Positions 28,501 through 36,369 of a stretch of DNA of 64,000 nt are shown in pieces; within the stretch, counting starts at the first letter, position 1, and each line of letters starts with the position of its first letter. The stretch is from Roseibium aggregatum (GTDB taxonomy: Bacteria > Pseudomonadota > Alphaproteobacteria > Rhizobiales > Stappiaceae): NCBI RefSeq assembly GCF_017309185.1, contig NZ_JAEKJZ010000001.1:1860001-1924000 (forward strand). The letters run 5' to 3'. The notes beneath the pieces were generated by a model, which was not told the origin of the DNA, searched no databases, and saw only the letters and a list, made by a program, of their open reading frames with translations. The position numbers and the translations under genes were made by a program.

Positions 28501-29878
28501 GTTTTCCGCCATCCGCCGTGCCGGCGGCCCTGAGGGACACCGGTCCCGAAAGCGGCTCGGTTTGCTGGATCAGGCCTTTCAGGGCAGCGATCTTCATTTC
28601 AAGCGCGAATGGCGTTGTCAGAACCTCCGGCGACAGGTCCGCGCCCTTTCCGGAGGCCTGCAGTGTGAACGCGCCGGTTCTGGCTTCCGTGGTCTGAAGG
28701 GAGGCGAGATCGACCTGCACGGACCAGTCGGCCGCAGTTCGCTCCCCTGAGACCGAGGCTTCGATCTTCAGCGGACCGAATGCGACACGCCGGTCTGAAA
28801 GGTCGACGGCGATCAGGGCGTTGTCGCCCGCGCTTACGGAGAGAGAGGTCCGGGCGTCGAGAGTGTTGTTGCCGAGGGCCGCGTTTGCTTCCAGCGAAAC
28901 GGTCTGGGTGCTTAGCGAGAGCTGTGCGGAGCGTGGTGCGAATTCCGGAGACAGGGCCGCACTTCCCTTCGCGTGCGTTGTGCCGAGAACGAAGGCTTGC
29001 GCGGCTGGAGGAGCAAGTGCCGTGAGATCGCCATCAAGGTCGAAATCAAGGGTGCGGCCGGTTGGCGTTTCCTTGAGACTGGCCGAGCCGGTGACGGTTT
29101 TCCGGTTGTCCAGGGCAAGCTCAAGTTTGGCTGCCCAATCGGTCAAGGGACCGTCGCCTTGCAAGACCAGGTCAACGGCGGGAAGATCCGGAACGTCCAG
29201 CAATCGCGCCGCCAGTCCGCCGCGCGGTTCGGACACTCTGACATCGAAAGCAAGCGTTTCCGACGCGGGTTCGAACGCGGCTTTCGCGTTCAGGCCGGCT
29301 TCGATCCCGTCGATCCTGTGCACTCCGAGGTCTGCGGTGATCAAGGCGGGGTCGAGCGCGAAGGATCCCGACCCGGAGGCGGAAAGTGATACGGGGGCGC
29401 CAAGAACCGGTTCCGCTACATTGATCTCGTCGATTGTAAGCTGGGACAGCGAGACATTCACGGGAAGGGAAAACCCTCCGGCGTCAGAGCTCTCCGTCTC
29501 ATCACCGGTCGCGGCCGTCTGCTGCTCGGCGGGCAGCCTGAGCATGTCAATCCGCTCGACGGACAAGGAGGTGATGTCCAGATCGCCGGAGATGAGCTGA
29601 AGCGGATGCCAGTTGAGGGAAATACCGCTCGTGTTGAGCCAGGCGCCCTCCTGATCGCCGACCGAAATCCGGCCGACATCGGCATTCAGGCCGAAGCTCA
29701 TGTAGAGATCCTCGACCGTAATCGTCTGCGCATCGGTGGACGCGAGGTTGCTGACGACGCTGGACACGAGAGTACGTCCTGCCTGAACCTGCAGCAGGCC
29801 GATCGCGGCGAGTGGCGTTATGACGACAAGCGCCAGCAGGAATCCGAAGATCCGCAGTAAGAGACTTAAAAGTCGCAT
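25532..29878 (-). CDS. tamB: TamB: inner-membrane-anchored translocation/lipid-transport bridge protein
   Basis: A 1448-residue AsmA/TamB-type protein. A single N-terminal helix (LLLRIFGFLLALVVITPLAAI) anchors it in the inner membrane. The body is a very long series of beta strands, expected to form a hydrophobic-groove bridge across the periplasm. The C-terminal DUF490 region (about 1100-1448) ends with a GLKVRGEVGADGSSKAGIFF stretch and FEKEY. TamB works with the outer-membrane TamA in outer-membrane protein assembly and lipid transport. It starts 5 nt after the tamA stop. Confidence 0.95.
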   Translation of the reverse strand: MRLLSLLLRIFGFLLALVVITPLAAIGLLQVQAGRTLVSSVVSNLASTDAQTITVEDLYMSFGLNADVGRISVGDQEGAWLNTSGISLNWHPLQLISGDLDITSLSVERIDMLRLPAEQQTAATGDETESSDAGGFSLPVNVSLSQLTIDEINVAEPVLGAPVSLSASGSGSFALDPALITADLGVHRIDGIEAGLNAKAAFEPASETLAFDVRVSEPRGGLAARLLDVPDLPAVDLVLQGDGPLTDWAAKLELALDNRKTVTGSASLKETPTGRTLDFDLDGDLTALAPPAAQAFVLGTTHAKGSAALSPEFAPRSAQLSLSTQTVSLEANAALGNNTLDARTSLSVSAGDNALIAVDLSDRRVAFGPLKIEASVSGERTAADWSVQVDLASLQTTEARTGAFTLQASGKGADLSPEVLTTPFALEMKIAALKGLIQQTEPLSGPVSLRAAGTADGGKQTAHLSDLAIDTQVGTVTLNDSRFSAEKVSTQGRLSLADLSKFAGLAGRELGGSVAASFSADLDPTAVDGSAAIALVTRDLITGTAQADALLTGESRIDASIRLNGQDDIAAESLALKNEALDVSGKAAYRDNTLTSDLSASLADLSKVDPQLGGSVKLKATTSGPVAALKVKADASSDEILLSGTPLRNLAFSADATADPKAPTAVVKSSASLNGQPIEVDVELTSRDGGAQISPLSIALAGNTISGDLAIVDLANPVETLEGNLKIDAPDLASLSPLVLTDIGGRLQGTVTADPDGKTLSLDVTGTDIEVPSVSIGTVKLKADLAAPYAAETVTADILVSELITDATPIHSAKITAKPDNGGTALTADVKMDESGKDGLTLTSRFSQPESGGYLLALSQLAMRYQGISSELKNPTTVSYSNGNAVIEPLELQLGNGSFAVSGTAGQTLDLNAELKEVPLNLANAFVSSLGLGGSLSGTVSAKGSASAPEANWSITGGGLIAKQLKDNGLSALTLKSTGSLKDDQISQSTSVTNSGGLDLKTSGTVGLAAPNALAITLDGTVPTAAIKKPMLEAGIRADGAISLKGTVSGSAKAPTYQITATPVGLKVTSLSTGLTVQNIQGSATATQDRASLDGIRGELATGGTLAASGTVGLKNDFPADLSIKLDEGRYIDPGLVTASVDADVKIAGPLASPSASALISGKVNINKADISVPEYLPGSIPPVDVRHVNASRAVREQVAELGGETKQSQAQQKSNPPRLNIVLSAPGRIFVRGRGLDAELQGNLNVVGTTADPQAIGAFSLKRGQLDILTRRLVFSEGTATFDGSLSPILNFVATTTVSDTTITVTVSGEADDPQIAFSSSPELPQDEVLALLLFGKSVGNLSATQVARLAAAIATLTGGSDNGPLAQIRKSLGLDAIDINTDGDEGPSVAVGKYINDNIYLGVEQGTGSDSSRVKVDIDLDRGLKVRGEVGADGSSKAGIFFEKEY

Positions 29879-29883
29879 AGGTA

Positions 29884-31866
29884 TTAAAACGCCTGGCTCA
29901 ACCCAACGTACAACGCGAAATCCGGATCGTCCTGATCCGGGTCCAGCGGAATGGCCGCATCGATTCGAAGCGGGCCTATGGGAGTAAAGTAGCGCAGGCC
30001 GGCGCCGACGCCCACCTTCAGCTCTTCCGAAAAGTCCGGAACGCTGTCTTCGTAGGCGTTCCCGGCGTCTACAAAACCGACGATGCCGATCGTTTCCGTG
30101 ATCCGGACACGGACTTCGCCGGACAATTCGATCAGGGAGCGGCCGCCGATGACTTCGCCGTTTAGCCTCGGTCCGACGTTGCGATAGGCGTAACCGCGAA
30201 TGGAACCACCACCGCCGGCGATGAAGCGCCGGCTGGCCGGCACCGCTTCGACGGAGGGCGCGACAATCGACCCTGCAGTCACCTTTCCTGCCAGAATGAA
30301 GCGCTTGGCCTCGTCCAGCGCGTAATAGCTCGAAACAGTACCCTTCACGAACCCCATCGCGTTCGAGTTCAGGGTGTCATAGGCCGGTTCAGCGAACAGG
30401 GCGGCGAAGATCCCCTTGGAGGGATTGAGCTTGTCGTCCCGGTTGTCGAACGTCAGATCCGCCGGGAGGCCGACCAGCAGATAGTCGTTGTCGCCGAAAG
30501 CATCCTCGTCATAAGAGTAGAAGACTTCCGCGCCGGCCCGTCCGTTCAAGGTCTCCGAAAACTGCCGGTTCAAAAAGGCGTTGTAGGTCACCGATTTGCT
30601 TTTATAGGCGTCCGGATTTTCCTGCTTTGCTTCCAGGCTCGTGGAAAAGCTGGTCAGCGGACCGAAAACGCCCGGTTTTTCGAAAGCAATCTTTGCGGAG
30701 TATTCCTGATTTTCGAAGCTCTCGGTGCCGATCCGCCCGATGGAGCCTTCGACCGACAGAAGTTCTCCGCGGCCAAACAGGTTCCGGCGCCTCCAATATC
30801 CTTCAAGCCCGAAACCCTCGGTGCTGGACCAGGATGCACCGGCGCCGATGACATGACGTTTGCGCTCGCTGACTTCGATTGTAATGGGCAAGGCTCCGTC
30901 CGGACCCTCAATGTTGCCCTCGACGAGTCTGATGGACGAAAAGATGCCAAGTTCGTTCAGACGTTTGCGGGCACGGGCCAGGTCCTCGGGCGAATAGATG
31001 CCCCCCTCGGGCAGCATGGCCTGCTGAATGACGAAATCAGGGTCCGTGACTTCCGTCCCGGTAACGGATACGGCGCCGAAACGGGCCTGCGGGCCGGCGT
31101 CCGCGATCAGCGTGACAGCCAGAGTGTTACTGGAGTGGTCGGCGGTGATCCGGCGCTCGGCGATCTTGGCCTTGGGATAGCCGCGTCCGCGCAAGACGTT
31201 CACGATCCGGCCTTCCGCCGTCAGGATCTTGCCCGAGCCTGCAGGATCCCCGCGGGAGAGCTCCCAGAAAGACGGGTCCGTGGAAAGTTCGCCGCCGCGC
31301 GCTGAAATCGCGACGTCGCCGAATGTGAACGCGGGACCGGGGCTGACCAGGATGACGACCTTGACCGGCCTGGCATTCGGAAGGTCGCTCTGTTCAAGCG
31401 CTGTTTCAAGCGGAATGCCTGCGAGTTTGATATCTACGGTGCCGCCATACCTGGCGTCCGCGTAAAGTTTGGCAACCAGCCGTTCCCGGTCCGAAAGCGC
31501 ACGGGCAATCAGGCCGGCTTCGCCGGACGGCGGCTTGTTCTGTTGTTGAAGCAGCAAAGACGCGCTTTTCAGGCCGGAAGCCAGATCGTCACTGTCCCCG
31601 GAAACGGACAGCTCTGCCTCGTAAGGCAAGGGATCGGGCACCGCTTCGGTATCTTCTTCTTTGGAGCCGAACGGATTCCAGCCGAACAATTCAAAGGAGT
31701 GCGCGGGGGGAGCGGCCAGTAACAGAGCCAGGCAAACCAGAACGGAGGTGAAGAGAGCCCGGACATGTAAAAGGGTTCCGGCTGCCAATCCCGCAGCCAG
31801 TGCCGATTTCGCGCTATGATGCACGTCCGAACAGAAGTCGGACTTGCAGGACGGTAGACCCTTCAC
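29884..31866 (-). CDS. tamA: TamA: Omp85-family outer-membrane protein
   Basis: Up to 660 residues. A signal peptide-like segment (ALFTSVLVCLALLLAAPPAHS) ends near residue 57, followed by POTRA repeats (about 75-345) and a 16-stranded Omp85 barrel to the C-terminus, including RRFIAGGGGSIRGYAYRNVG (the lid-loop region) and a terminal Phe (LSQAF), as needed for BAM recognition. The only start found is GTG at 31866, giving a 34-residue hydrophilic stretch ahead of the signal segment; the true start may be a rare codon further in. Operon tamA-tamB. Confidence 0.93.
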   Translation of the reverse strand: MKGLPSCKSDFCSDVHHSAKSALAAGLAAGTLLHVRALFTSVLVCLALLLAAPPAHSFELFGWNPFGSKEEDTEAVPDPLPYEAELSVSGDSDDLASGLKSASLLLQQQNKPPSGEAGLIARALSDRERLVAKLYADARYGGTVDIKLAGIPLETALEQSDLPNARPVKVVILVSPGPAFTFGDVAISARGGELSTDPSFWELSRGDPAGSGKILTAEGRIVNVLRGRGYPKAKIAERRITADHSSNTLAVTLIADAGPQARFGAVSVTGTEVTDPDFVIQQAMLPEGGIYSPEDLARARKRLNELGIFSSIRLVEGNIEGPDGALPITIEVSERKRHVIGAGASWSSTEGFGLEGYWRRRNLFGRGELLSVEGSIGRIGTESFENQEYSAKIAFEKPGVFGPLTSFSTSLEAKQENPDAYKSKSVTYNAFLNRQFSETLNGRAGAEVFYSYDEDAFGDNDYLLVGLPADLTFDNRDDKLNPSKGIFAALFAEPAYDTLNSNAMGFVKGTVSSYYALDEAKRFILAGKVTAGSIVAPSVEAVPASRRFIAGGGGSIRGYAYRNVGPRLNGEVIGGRSLIELSGEVRVRITETIGIVGFVDAGNAYEDSVPDFSEELKVGVGAGLRYFTPIGPLRIDAAIPLDPDQDDPDFALYVGLSQAF

Positions 31867-32062
31867 TTACTGCCGCCTGTCGAATTGGCCTGGCCGGATG
31901 GATACTAAATGTCGCTTAAGATCCCGCCAAACTGCTTACGCAGCCCCTACCTGAGCAGATTAGGATGCCATGGTTAAGGTTTACTGAACCACGATAGACC
32001 ATGGCTCAGTATCCAACGCAAGTACGAAGGGGCATCAAGAGTTTAGCTTTTACGGGGTGTTT

Positions 32063-32974
32063 TCAAAAGAGCGCATCTTCTTCGGGAAGACCCAGAAGGC
32101 GTCGGGCTGCTGTCAGGGTGTTCACCATCAGCATGGCAATGGTCATCGGTCCGACCCCACCCGGGACCGGCGTAATGGCACCCGCCACTTCAACAGCTTC
32201 GTCAAAGGCGACATCGCCGACAAGCCGGGTTTTCCCTTCGCCGCGTTCGGGAGCCGGGATCCTGTTGATGCCGACGTCGATCACGGTCGCGCCGGGCTTG
32301 ATCCAGCTGCCTTTGATCATCTCCGGCCGTCCGACCGCGGCGACCGTGATATCCGCAGAACGCACAACGTCGGCAAGGTCCTTCGTGCGGCTGTGAGCAA
32401 TGGTGACGGTGCAACTTTCCTGAAGCAGCAGACTTGCCATCGGTTTGCCAACGATGTTGGAGCGCCCGACAACGACGGCGCTCAACCCGGCCAGGGGTTC
32501 GCCGAGAGTGCGTTTCAAGAGCACGAGGCTGCCGGCCGGCGTGCAGGGAACCAGAGCGCTGTCGCGTTCACCGGCTGTAAGAAGGCCGACGTTGATCGGA
32601 TGAAAGCCATCGACGTCCTTTTCGGGACGGATCAGGCGCAGCACTTTGCTTTCGTCGATATGCGGGGGCAGGGGCAACTGCACCAGGATGCCGTGAATGT
32701 CCGGATCGTTGTTGAGCTTCTCGACAAGGTCGAGAACGTCTTCTTCGCCTGTTTCGGTCGCGAGCGTGTGTTTGACCGAGTGAAAACCGCAGGCCTCCGC
32801 GGCGCGGTCCTTGTTGCGGACATAGACCTGGCTCGCCGGATCCTCGCCGACCAGAACGACCGCCAGGCCCGGACGCTTGCCGGTGGCCTTCAGCAATGCA
32901 GCCGCGCGGCGCGCGATTTCCTCTCTGACGGAGTCCGCTATGGCTTTTCCGTCAATGATTTTTGCCTGGGGCAT
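32063..32974 (-). CDS. folD: Bifunctional methylene-THF dehydrogenase / methenyl-THF cyclohydrolase FolD
   Basis: A 303-residue enzyme converting 5,10-methylene-THF to 10-formyl-THF via methenyl-THF, with NADP. Typical blocks are [20 protein letters not shown] (catalytic Lys near residue 55), [12 protein letters not shown], the Rossmann motif [14 protein letters not shown], and [15 protein letters not shown]. The ATG at 32974 follows GGGAGG. In this neighbourhood it can take up the methylene-THF expected from the DMGDH-like flavoprotein, linking it to the C1 module. Confidence 0.96.
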   Translation of the reverse strand: MPQAKIIDGKAIADSVREEIARRAAALLKATGKRPGLAVVLVGEDPASQVYVRNKDRAAEACGFHSVKHTLATETGEEDVLDLVEKLNNDPDIHGILVQLPLPPHIDESKVLRLIRPEKDVDGFHPINVGLLTAGERDSALVPCTPAGSLVLLKRTLGEPLAGLSAVVVGRSNIVGKPMASLLLQESCTVTIAHSRTKDLADVVRSADITVAAVGRPEMIKGSWIKPGATVIDVGINRIPAPERGEGKTRLVGDVAFDEAVEVAGAITPVPGGVGPMTIAMLMVNTLTAARRLLGLPEEDALF

Positions 32975-33112
32975 GCCGCCTCCCGATTGTTCTTTTGCAA
33001 AAGACGTCGTTTTCGGCGCACAGCTATAGAACGCCGTTGGAAAATGAAAAAGACCGTTTGCGTCATTTTCCTCTCAGCTTCCGTCACGATCTTCGGACAG
33101 ATGCCGCCGCTG

Positions 33113-34297
33113 TCAGGCGCTGTTCACGAATTCATTGAGTTCCGCGATAGCGCAGACAATGTGATAGAGGGAGCTGGCAGGCGCTGCTTCCTCCACAAAA
33201 GTGCCATCCTGCTTCATCTTGTCCCGCCACAGTCCGTCGGGCACACCTTCGAAAAAGATCTGAAGCGCGCGAACCGCGTCGGGAATATCGGAAAGATAGG
33301 CAGCCCGTTCCGGACCTGTCGAGACCCTGACCAATCCGACCGCCGCCTTGATCCATTCGGTTTGGCCCCAAAGCCGCGCGAGCGGATCGCGGACGGAAAA
33401 ATCGTCGTTGAGCGACATGAACGTCACGCCCCGGCTTTCGTCGATGCCATAGGTCCAGCCGATATCGTAAAGTCGGCGGGCAGCGATCAGCGCGCCGGCA
33501 TCCTTCCGGGAGCTTCCCCAGCGGGTGAGGAGCCAAGCCCACTCGAACTGGTGGCCCGGCTCCATGACCCGGCCTGTGTCGTCTGGCATCGGCGTCCAGT
33601 CCAGGTCGAAGAACTCCCGCAAGCCGCCGTTGATCGGGTCGATGAACCGTGTCAGCGCCAATTCCGCGATTTCATCCGCAAGTTCGGACCACGCCGGATC
33701 GTCCGAAATGGCCTCCCAGGCCAGACAGGCCTCGAACAGGTGCATGTGCGGATTGGAACACAGAGGCCGTCTGTCCGGATTGGCTTCCCGGAAACCGGCT
33801 TCAGGGTGGCGATAGTGATCGATCAGAAAGTTGAGCAAATTGGTCGCACGGTCGACCGACTCGTTTTTCAACGAAGGAAGCGTCTTTGCCACCTGAGCGA
33901 AGCCGAACAGCGCGAATACCTGATTGTAGAGATCGAAGACGCCGTCTGTGACACGGTTGTCGATGCCGACGGCTCCCACGGCAAAACCCTCTTCGGTGAA
34001 GTAACGGTCCAGGTACCAGGCCTGGAGGTTTCCGGCCATTTCGCCTGCGGGTCCGCTCCAGCCGAGATCGGCGCCGGCCAGGAACGAATAGATCTGCCTG
34101 GGGACAACGCGCGCCCGGCGTGGCACGGAAACGGGTTCGCGGGTGAGCACGTCAATCGCTTCGTAACACTCGCCCTTTTCGAAGTCGGTGCCGCAGGACA
34201 GCCATGTCGGCAGGGCTTTTTGAGTGAGCCAGTCAGTCAGCTCCCTTGCCAGACGGGTTACGGTTTGACAGTCGGCAGTCTGATCGGAAGCGGACAT
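33113..34297 (-). CDS. N-acylglucosamine 2-epimerase (AGE) family sugar epimerase/isomerase
   Basis: A 394-residue (alpha/alpha)6-barrel protein of the AGE/YihS/mannose-isomerase family. Conserved blocks include NPHMHLFEACLAWE, VMEPGHQFEWAWLL with a likely catalytic His, and ASSLYHIVCAIAEL near the C-terminus. Members interconvert aldoses and ketoses (mannose/fructose, sulfoquinovose) or epimerise N-acylhexosamines; the substrate is open. The ATG at 34297 is chosen for GAGAGG upstream. It lies between folD and mttB on the same strand with 140-nt gaps, so operon membership is uncertain. Confidence 0.87.
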   Translation of the reverse strand: MSASDQTADCQTVTRLARELTDWLTQKALPTWLSCGTDFEKGECYEAIDVLTREPVSVPRRARVVPRQIYSFLAGADLGWSGPAGEMAGNLQAWYLDRYFTEEGFAVGAVGIDNRVTDGVFDLYNQVFALFGFAQVAKTLPSLKNESVDRATNLLNFLIDHYRHPEAGFREANPDRRPLCSNPHMHLFEACLAWEAISDDPAWSELADEIAELALTRFIDPINGGLREFFDLDWTPMPDDTGRVMEPGHQFEWAWLLTRWGSSRKDAGALIAARRLYDIGWTYGIDESRGVTFMSLNDDFSVRDPLARLWGQTEWIKAAVGLVRVSTGPERAAYLSDIPDAVRALQIFFEGVPDGLWRDKMKQDGTFVEEAAPASSLYHIVCAIAELNEFVNSA

Positions 34298-34468
34298 CGA
34301 TTTCCTCTCGCCCAGGGGATCGCACACAGGACAGTTGAGACAGGGTAGTCTGTCCTGTTTATCGAACTAAAGACCGCGAGCCGGAAATGGTTCCGGGAGT
34401 CAGGAATTGCGGGCCGGGTGTTACACCAAAGTCACAGGCCCGCAGTCTCCTTGTTCCGGAGAAAACTC

Positions 34469-36007
34469 CTAGACGTTGCTGTCCGGGAACGACGCCTTGC
34501 GTTCGGCCATGAAGGCCTGCAGGGCTTCGTCGACACCGGGGTCGAGCTCCGGACCCGTATAGGCTCTGAGCTGTTCCTTCCAGCGCAGGTTGGCGCGCCG
34601 TGCGGAGTCGAGTTCGCCGTCGGAAAGCCACTGTTCGTAGGAATTGTTGTCGGCGATAGACGAGCGGTAAAAGGCGCTTTCGAAATTGCGTTGCGTGTGC
34701 GCGGCCCCGAGGAAGTGACCGCCGGGCCCGACCTCCTGCAACGCATCCATCGCGAGGCTTTCCTCCGAAACGTCAATGCCTTTCGCCAGCACATGCATCA
34801 TGCCGAGCTGGTCGGCATCCATGACGAATTTTTCGTAGGACGAACACAAACCGCCTTCGAGCCAGCCGGCGGCGTGGAGGCAGAAGTTCACTCCGGATTG
34901 CACGGTGGCCAGAATGGTCTGGGCGGATTCCTGCGCCGACTGGGCATCCGGAAGTTTGGAGGCTGTGAAGGAGCCGCCGGAGCGGAAAGGCAAGTTGAGC
35001 CGCCGGGCCAGCTTGGCGGCGCCGTTCAAAAGAAGCGAGCCCTCCGGGCTGCCGAAGGTCGGAGCGCCGGACTGCATGGAAATGGAACTGACGAAGGCGC
35101 CGAAGACGACGGGAGCCCCGGGGCGGATCAGCTGGGTGAGGGCACAGCCCGCCATGGCCTCGGCCAGAACCTGGGAGAGTGTTCCGGCAACGGTGACCGG
35201 GCTCATCGCGCCGGCCAGAATAAAGGGCGAAACGATACAGGCCTGGTTGTTGCGCGCGTAGACCTTCAATGCACCGAGCATCGTCGCGTCGAAGACGAGC
35301 GGCGAGTTGGCGTTGATGAGTTGGATCATCACGCAATTCTGGTCGACGAAGTCCTCGCCAAAGGCGATCTGCGCCATCCGCACGGAATCTTCCGCCCGTT
35401 CGGGAGCGGTCACGGAGCCCATGAACGGTTTGTCCGAATGCTTGATATGAGCATAGACCATGTCGAAATGCCGCTTGTTCACCGGCAAGTCCACCGGTTC
35501 GCACACCGTCCCGCCAGAATGGTGCATCCATGGCGACATGTAGGCCAGTTTCACGAAGTTCCGGAAATCCTCGATGGTGCCGTATCGGCGGCCCTGGTCG
35601 AGATCGGTCACGAAAGGGGGACCGTAGACCGGGGCGAACACCAGGTTGTTGCCACCGATTTCGACGCTTCGGGCAGGATTGCGCGCGTGTTGGGTGAACT
35701 GCGAAGGAGCGGTCTTGAGGATCTCGCACAGCATGCCCTTCGGAAAACGCACGCGCTCGCCGTCGATTTCGGCTCCGGCGATTTTCCAGATGTTCAAAAC
35801 CTCCGGATCTTCGCGGAATTCCAGGCCGATTTCGGCAAGAATCCGGTCGGCGTTCGCCTCGACTCGTTGTGCGCCTTCGTCGCTCAAGACATCGTAAACC
35901 GGAATGTTGCGGGAGATGTAGGGAACGGCCTGACCGCCGGATCCGGCCTGCCGGCGTTCGCGGCGTGCGGATCTTCCTCGGCGGCCTGACGGTGCGGCGT
36001 CTGACAT
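34469..36007 (-). CDS. MttB-family (non-pyrrolysine) trimethylamine/betaine methyltransferase-like protein
   Basis: A 512-residue TIM-barrel protein of the COG5598 MttB family. Blocks include EIGLEFREDPEVLNIWKIAG, GPPFVTDLDQGRRYGTIEDF and GGGSFTASKL-like sequence, with an uninterrupted frame and no internal TAG, so it is not a pyrrolysine MttB. Related non-Pyl members include the glycine-betaine:corrinoid methyltransferase MtgB. The basic N-terminus (GRRGRSARRERRQ) is unusual. No corrinoid protein gene lies in this window. It is divergent from the DMGDH-like and BHMT-like genes across a 362-nt regulatory region, so a role in quaternary-amine demethylation is likely. Confidence 0.87.
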   Translation of the reverse strand: MSDAAPSGRRGRSARRERRQAGSGGQAVPYISRNIPVYDVLSDEGAQRVEANADRILAEIGLEFREDPEVLNIWKIAGAEIDGERVRFPKGMLCEILKTAPSQFTQHARNPARSVEIGGNNLVFAPVYGPPFVTDLDQGRRYGTIEDFRNFVKLAYMSPWMHHSGGTVCEPVDLPVNKRHFDMVYAHIKHSDKPFMGSVTAPERAEDSVRMAQIAFGEDFVDQNCVMIQLINANSPLVFDATMLGALKVYARNNQACIVSPFILAGAMSPVTVAGTLSQVLAEAMAGCALTQLIRPGAPVVFGAFVSSISMQSGAPTFGSPEGSLLLNGAAKLARRLNLPFRSGGSFTASKLPDAQSAQESAQTILATVQSGVNFCLHAAGWLEGGLCSSYEKFVMDADQLGMMHVLAKGIDVSEESLAMDALQEVGPGGHFLGAAHTQRNFESAFYRSSIADNNSYEQWLSDGELDSARRANLRWKEQLRAYTGPELDPGVDEALQAFMAERKASFPDSNV

Positions 36008-36369
36008 GTCTTCGCTCCCAAATTGGTATTTCGTGTGTCGCAGTCTTTCTCAAGTCATGCGACGGTCCGGGTCCAGAAGCGTCTTACCCTACTCTAAATC
36101 CGGCATGAAGGGCGTGTTGGAAATTTCCGGGTTGACTGCGCCCGGGTACGTGGCGCAGCCGGAGGAGAAGGCGGAACGGCAGCATGTGTCGCTATTTCGC
36201 GGAGGCGTGTCGCGGTGATGCTGCCGCCATGACGCAATTGAGCTATTTTCGCGAATAATCTGTCGCGATAGTGCCCATCGAGAGGACGGGAAATTCGCCG
36301 TGGCTGGTCAAATCGGGAGTGCTGCACTGGCGGCGCGGAGCCTTCGGTAATAGTGAAAAGGAATGAAAG
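36008..36369. promoter_or_regulatory. Divergent regulatory region with four TGTCGC elements
   Basis: Between the divergent mttB-like and DMGDH-like starts, the hexamer TGTCGC occurs at 36036-36041, 36187-36192, 36208-36213 and 36261-36266. Two related GCTATTTCGCG/GCTATTTTCGCG stretches start near 36191 and 36242, the second facing a GCGATAG half-site. This repeated pattern suggests binding sites of a shared regulator; which regulator is unknown. Confidence 0.5.

Noticed and set aside
32057..34348. Long plus-strand open frame (763 codons) across folD and the AGE gene
   Set aside because: It is antisense to two genes with clear family motifs and has no recognisable protein features; it reflects GC-rich codon structure.
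34418..35989. Plus-strand open frame of 523 codons opposite the MttB-like gene
   Set aside because: Antisense shadow with no motif, whereas the minus strand is a clear methyltransferase.
34469..36007. Pyrrolysine (in-frame UAG) in the MttB-like gene
   Set aside because: The frame is uninterrupted for 512 codons; no amber codon is present, so it is a non-Pyl homolog.
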